From contig DASZLX010000043.1 in assembly GCA_035552155.1 (NCBI GenBank), positions 1-64,000 on the forward strand: 64,000 nt of DNA, in the 5' to 3' direction. Under the pieces are notes generated by a model, which saw only the letters and a program-made list of their open reading frames with translations, had not been told where the DNA came from and searched no databases. Every line of letters begins with the position of its first letter. Positions within the stretch are counted from its first letter, which is position 1. This document shows positions 60,161 through 64,000 of the stretch, one piece after another. Origin of the DNA: DASXHY01 sp035552155 (GTDB lineage: Bacteria > Verrucomicrobiota > Verrucomicrobiia > Limisphaerales > DASXHY01). Made by a program: the position numbers and the translations under genes.

Positions 60161-61111
60161 CACGGCCTGCGCGCGACTCAAGCCGAGCCTCACCAACCGG
60201 TGCGAAAGGTGGTTGTTATCGCCCACGTAAAACGGCCGGCCCATTTTCGTTCGGAGGATCACCACCCACACTAAATCACCCAGCGGAATCGCGAGGATTA
60301 ACAAGGGCGTCAACACGGCGAGCGTGCGCGGATGGTGCGGCGTGTAAAAGTGCGGGAGAATCGCCAGCACTGCCAGCAGGTAACCCACGAGGTGGCTGCC
60401 GGAATCGCCGAGGAAGGATTTGGCGCGGGGAAAATTGTGCGGCAAAAATCCCACCAGCGCGCCGCAGGTCAGGAAGGCGATGAGCGCCACGAGATACTGC
60501 GGCACATCGGCGGTGGCGGCGGCGAGGCCGAAATAAAATGAACCGATCGCGCCCAATCCACCGCATAATCCATTCATGTTGTCCATGAAATTGAAGGCAT
60601 TGATGACCGTCAGGATCCAAAGAATCGTGACGGCGTAACTGAAAAGAATGCTGGGCACGAAAAGCGTGATGCGCGCGCCGGAGGCCGCGACCAGCGCCGC
60701 AACGGCGAATTGCCAGAAAAATTTAACTGCGGGGCGCGATTCATGTTTGTCGTCCCACAAGCCGACCAGCAGCATTCCCACCGCGCCAGCGAGAATCGCG
60801 GCCAATTCAAGGCTGCGCCGGTGTACGCCGTGGGTAAGGAGCGGCGTAGTATCGGCATTGAGCGGGGGGATTTTCTCGGCGAGACCGGGCCAGAGCGACA
60901 GGAGGAGGATCGCCAGCAGGGCGGGGACCATCAGGGCCGTCATGACGGTGAGGCCGCCGGCGAGCGGCATGGGTTCATCGTGAATTTTCCGGTGCCCAGG
61001 GTCATCAACGAGACGTGTCCGCAAGCACCATTTTCTCCAAAGCGGCAGCGCCAGCGAGGCCGTGAAAAACGCGCCGGCGAAGGCGGCGAAGTAAATGACT
61101 GCAAATTTCAC
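60110..61111 (-). CDS. MraY/WecA-like undecaprenyl-phosphate sugar-1-phosphate transferase
   Basis: A 333-residue membrane protein with about ten segments. The family motifs are seen: DDPGHRKIHDEPMPLAGG (about 36), LLVGLWDDKHESRPAVK (about 115), NAFNFMDNMNGLCGG (about 168), AKSFLGDSGSHLVGY (about 230) and GDNNHLSHRLVRLG (about 295). It transfers a sugar-1-phosphate from a UDP-sugar to undecaprenyl phosphate, the first step in wall or surface-glycan assembly; the short HIP-like GDNNHLSHRL and lack of a murein-specific motif favour a WecA-type over MraY. It is downstream of a GT4 gene by 3 bases. Confidence 0.85.
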   Translation of the reverse strand: MKFAVIYFAAFAGAFFTASLALPLWRKWCLRTRLVDDPGHRKIHDEPMPLAGGLTVMTALMVPALLAILLLSLWPGLAEKIPPLNADTTPLLTHGVHRRSLELAAILAGAVGMLLVGLWDDKHESRPAVKFFWQFAVAALVAASGARITLFVPSILFSYAVTILWILTVINAFNFMDNMNGLCGGLGAIGSFYFGLAAATADVPQYLVALIAFLTCGALVGFLPHNFPRAKSFLGDSGSHLVGYLLAVLAILPHFYTPHHPRTLAVLTPLLILAIPLGDLVWVVILRTKMGRPFYVGDNNHLSHRLVRLGLSRAQAVLVIWLLAAAFGALAFV

Positions 61112-61114
61112 TGT

Positions 61115-62278
61115 TCAGCCATGCTGCCCGTTCGGGCGGGCGGTTGCCAATTTCAAATAAAGCGCGTGCAATGCGTCCACCATGCGCTCGACGGAAAAAT
61201 TGTGGCGGACGAATTCGCGACCCGTCTGTCCGAGGCGTTCGCGCAATGCGGCATCGCCCGCGAGGCGCGTGAGTTTTTCGGTCAGGGCATTCAAATCGCC
61301 GGGCGGCAGAAGCAGCCCGGTCTTTTCGTCGAGGCAGACTTCGCGCGCGCCGTCGCAATCGTAACTGACGACCGGTTTGCCGGCCGCGAGCGCCTGCGGG
61401 AGGGCGCGCGGCAGTCCTTCGCGGAGCGAAAGGTGAGCGAGGGCGTCCATCACGCCACCGTAGCGGGGAATGTCCTCCGGCTGAACCAGGCCGGCAAAAA
61501 TCACGTGCCTTTCGAGGCCGAGCGCCCGCGTTTTGTTTTCAAATTTCTCGCGCCAGGGGCCGTCGCCGACGAGCAAAAATTTAATCCGCGGATTGCGGCG
61601 AACGAGTTCGGGCGCGCTGGCGAACAAATCATCGTGGCCCTTGAGCTTGAACAGGCGCGCAATTTTTCCGATGACAATGTCGTCGGGCGCGAGGCCCAGT
61701 TTCGCGCGCAGCGCGGGATCGTTTTGGGCGGAAAGGAAAGGCGCGAGATTGAATCCGCTGAAGATTTTTGTGTACCGATCGGGCGCGCCGATGCCGGCGG
61801 CGAGATATTGCGCGGTCATGGCTTCGGCCACGGTGACAAAATGGGTGGTGACGCGGCCGGCCCGTCGTTCGGCGGCGCGAAAAAGGAAATTCGCCGCCGC
61901 TCCCTGAAAATTTCCGAAGGATGGCCCGTGGATGGTATGGACGATGATCGGCACGCCCGCGCGCGCGGCGGCGAGGCGCCCGAGAATTCCGGCTTTTCCG
62001 CTGTGGGTGTGGACGACGTCCGGTTTGGTTTCCCGGAAAAGACGTTCCAGTTCGCGCCGCGCGCGGAGGTCTTTATAGGGATGAACCGGGCGAACGAGAT
62101 CGGGGAGGACGAGCAACCGCGGGTCAAGCGATTCGAGCGAACCTTCCGGCCCGGTGGAAGGACCGGAGATAAGGTTGACTTCCAGCCCCGATTTTTGCCG
62201 GAGCCCAAGGACCGATGACAGAGTGTTTTCCTGCGCGCCGCCGATGATCAAACGCGTGATGACGTGCGTGATCCGCAT
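61115..62278 (-). CDS. Family 4 glycosyltransferase
   Basis: A 387-residue GT-B enzyme. MRITHVITRLIIGGAQENTL begins the N-terminal domain. The sugar-nucleotide-binding C-terminal domain has VIGKIARLFKLKGHDDLF (about 210), FLLVGDGPWREKFE (about 240) and the E-x7-E type motif LSLREGLPRALPQALAAGKPVV (about 290). It adds a sugar to a growing lipid-linked or surface glycan. The ATG at 62278 is 8 bases after the stop of the upstream TPR gene and 3 bases before the WecA-like gene, so the three form an operon for envelope glycan synthesis. Confidence 0.88.
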   Translation of the reverse strand: MRITHVITRLIIGGAQENTLSSVLGLRQKSGLEVNLISGPSTGPEGSLESLDPRLLVLPDLVRPVHPYKDLRARRELERLFRETKPDVVHTHSGKAGILGRLAAARAGVPIIVHTIHGPSFGNFQGAAANFLFRAAERRAGRVTTHFVTVAEAMTAQYLAAGIGAPDRYTKIFSGFNLAPFLSAQNDPALRAKLGLAPDDIVIGKIARLFKLKGHDDLFASAPELVRRNPRIKFLLVGDGPWREKFENKTRALGLERHVIFAGLVQPEDIPRYGGVMDALAHLSLREGLPRALPQALAAGKPVVSYDCDGAREVCLDEKTGLLLPPGDLNALTEKLTRLAGDAALRERLGQTGREFVRHNFSVERMVDALHALYLKLATARPNGQHG

Positions 62279-62286
62279 GGGCAGGA

Positions 62287-64000
62287 TCAGGGCGCGCCGG
62301 GTTTCAGGCTCTTGATGCGGTCCGTCGCAAATTTTGCCTCGGGCGAATTGGTCTGGACGTTGGCGAGGTCGAGTTCGTAGTAGCGGATGGCCGCGTTGGT
62401 GTCTTTTTTGCGGTAGGCGATTTCCGCGAGGCCATGATAGACGGGGTAAGCCTTGGGATTTAGTTTTTGCAACGCTTCGTAATCGTGCTGCGCTTCGTCC
62501 AGTTTCCCGCTCTCCAGGTAGGCATCCGCGCGACAAAAGAGCGCGGCGGAGTTGGTCGACTGAAGGGAAATGGCCTTGGAAAGCGGCGGAATGGCGTCGT
62601 CGAAATTCCGCATTTGAATCTGGATGAATGCCACGTTGATGAGCTGGTTCAGGTCGTTGGGATTCAATTCCAACTGTTTTTTCACCACTGGCAGGGCGTT
62701 GGTATAGTCGCGGTAAAAAACGCAGGTTTTTGACACCGCATCGAGCATCGCGGGTTCCGGCGGCTGGCGGGAAACGACATTTTGGATCAGTTCGCGGGCC
62801 CGGCCCATTTCTTTATTGGCGTAATAAGCGGCGAGTTCCACTTGGGAAACGTCCGCAGTCGTGATGGCGGCGTCGGCGAATAGATTGGTGCGCGCCTTGA
62901 GGCCGTCGATCAAGGGAAAGGCCTTGGCAGGTTCGCGCGAGGACAGATAAATGCGCGCCAGCCAGAGCCGCGCGAGGACGCTGTCCGGCGCCAGAGCGAG
63001 GGTGCGCTCGAAATTCTGCGCGGCTTCGCGGTCCAGGCGTCCGCGGGCAAACACAATTCCCTCGGCCAGACAGCCGGTCGGCTCGTCAAACAAACCGTCG
63101 GACCCGAGCAGTTGCTGCCAATTACTATACTTACCGAATTCCGTTTCAAACGCGGTCAGGTTGTCGGCGGGGGCGCGTTCGCCGTTGCGCAACTTTTTGT
63201 TGAAGTCAGCATTTGCCCGCGCCACGACATTGTCCGGGGAGAGTTGCAGCGCCTGGCTGAAGTTCGCACCGGCAGATTCCAGGCGGCCCATTCGCTGGGC
63301 GTGCACGCCCCAGGTATTGAGCGCGCGAGAATAAACCGCGCCGAGTTCCAACGCGTCCGGACTTTTTTCGTACGGGATGTGCATCTGATCCATCCACCGC
63401 TGGCGCGGGGTGAAGTCGGCTTCGGACACGGGTGCGGCAATCCAGGGTAGCAATGCGCGCACGTCGGAGTCGTGAAGTTTCCAGAAGGCTTCGTTCTCGG
63501 CGAAGACGGCCTCGGTCAAGGGTGGCGGGGTGATGGCCGTATTGGTGGAGAAGCGTTTCAATTCATAAGTCAATCCATGCGGCACGGGATAGAACGCCTC
63601 AAAATAATAGCCGAAGCTCGGCTGCAAATAGTAAACGGGACGCTTCTGCTGCAGGCTCGCGAGCAGGCCGAGCGCGTCTCCGTCACTGATGACATCGGCA
63701 TCCGTGATATTCGTCGAGAGAGCGGGCAGAACGCCTGGATGTTTGCGGACCAGATAGCGATAATACGGCGGGAATCTCAGGGAATGGGTTTCGAGGAATA
63801 TAAAATTTTTGTCCCGGCCGCTACGCGCCAGCCAGCTTTCAGCGATCAATAATGAAATCGAATTGTCGCTCAGCACCACCGCCTGATCGGGCAGATGCTC
63901 GGTGAGCATCGATGCATAATTCCGCATCGCGGGGCCGTTCGTGATCCGGATGGCCGGCACATTTTTGTAGAGCAGGCCGACGGGCGTAAGCACCAGCAAT
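62287..64000 (-). CDS. TPR-repeat protein, 5' end beyond window
   Basis: At least 570 residues; the reading frame is open to the window edge, so the N-terminus is missing. The visible start (LVLTPVGLLYKNVPAIRITN) looks like the end of a last membrane segment followed by a soluble part. From about 215 to 560, TPR helices repeat (ALNTWGVHAQRMGRLESAGA, LINVAFIQIQMRNFDDAIPP, AAIRYYELDLANVQ). The layout fits the C-terminal half of a DUF2723/GT117-like membrane glycosyltransferase fused to TPRs, known in Bacteroidota and Verrucomicrobiota. It is upstream of GT4 and WecA-like genes and probably works in the same surface-glycan pathway. Confidence 0.65.
   Translation of the reverse strand, partial: LLVLTPVGLLYKNVPAIRITNGPAMRNYASMLTEHLPDQAVVLSDNSISLLIAESWLARSGRDKNFIFLETHSLRFPPYYRYLVRKHPGVLPALSTNITDADVISDGDALGLLASLQQKRPVYYLQPSFGYYFEAFYPVPHGLTYELKRFSTNTAITPPPLTEAVFAENEAFWKLHDSDVRALLPWIAAPVSEADFTPRQRWMDQMHIPYEKSPDALELGAVYSRALNTWGVHAQRMGRLESAGANFSQALQLSPDNVVARANADFNKKLRNGERAPADNLTAFETEFGKYSNWQQLLGSDGLFDEPTGCLAEGIVFARGRLDREAAQNFERTLALAPDSVLARLWLARIYLSSREPAKAFPLIDGLKARTNLFADAAITTADVSQVELAAYYANKEMGRARELIQNVVSRQPPEPAMLDAVSKTCVFYRDYTNALPVVKKQLELNPNDLNQLINVAFIQIQMRNFDDAIPPLSKAISLQSTNSAALFCRADAYLESGKLDEAQHDYEALQKLNPKAYPVYHGLAEIAYRKKDTNAAIRYYELDLANVQTNSPEAKFATDRIKSLKPGAP

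Overview
This window comes from a high-GC chromosome of a Gram-negative bacterium. The best fit is the Verrucomicrobiota, near the Pedosphaera / Limisphaerales group. The pointers are a verrucomicrobial-type C-terminal tail on a giant secreted repeat protein, FolE2 in place of a FolE1-like enzyme, many small family-specific proteins, and intergenic DNA full of short tandem repeats and palindromes. This is recognition from memory; no search was run. I found no rRNA, tRNA, CRISPR array, prophage or transposase gene.

Region 1 (1-2761) is an AT-richer patch, for example 25 G+C of 60 at 1501-1560 against 40 of 60 at 15181-15240. It holds a PD-(D/E)XK nuclease, a truncated DpnI-type winged-helix ORF, and a minus-strand AIPR + HNH nuclease pair. 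Immediately to its right is the 3' end of a second, non-identical DpnI-type winged-helix gene. I read this as a restriction / abortive-infection island that recombined into the end of a resident nuclease gene. It is the best candidate for an undescribed system.

Region 2 (3115-15590) is core and lineage-specific genes: a DUF3486-like protein, a GT2 glycosyltransferase, an AsmA-like envelope protein, ComF, a CPBP protease, an ATP-cone/uridine-kinase fusion, an atypical Ser/Thr kinase, an EEP phosphoesterase and folE2.

Region 3 (15749-30355) is mostly housekeeping: a DksA/TraR-like protein with rpmG and rpsR; a ZIP transporter; the operon rph, histidine phosphatase, prmA; a ferredoxin-reductase-like flavoprotein; the C1/lipoate set gcvT, gcvH, glutaredoxin, lipA; a GlcF-like protein; a UPF0173 hydrolase; and rpoD.

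Region 4 (30356-42472) is accessory: small membrane proteins, a GH43-like enzyme with a damaged 5' end, an M23 peptidase, a three-module 1694-residue secreted protein, a TIM-barrel isomerase, a nucleotidyltransferase, and two small lipoproteins that share a motif.

Region 5 (42573-64000) has three CNNM/CorC-type transporters in a row, a carotenoid-biosynthesis-like membrane protein, a CaCA-like exchanger, a Pho-like regulator-regulator-kinase operon, secreted BON, Gly/Asn-rich and DUF4142 proteins (two sharing a promoter), metG, a ClC channel, and envelope-glycan genes (WecA/MraY-like, GT4, TPR).

Across the window run heptamer tandem repeats, several REP-like palindrome families and two copies of a 260-bp element with terminal inverted repeats. 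Some of these repeats lie in frame inside conserved genes (metG, prmA).
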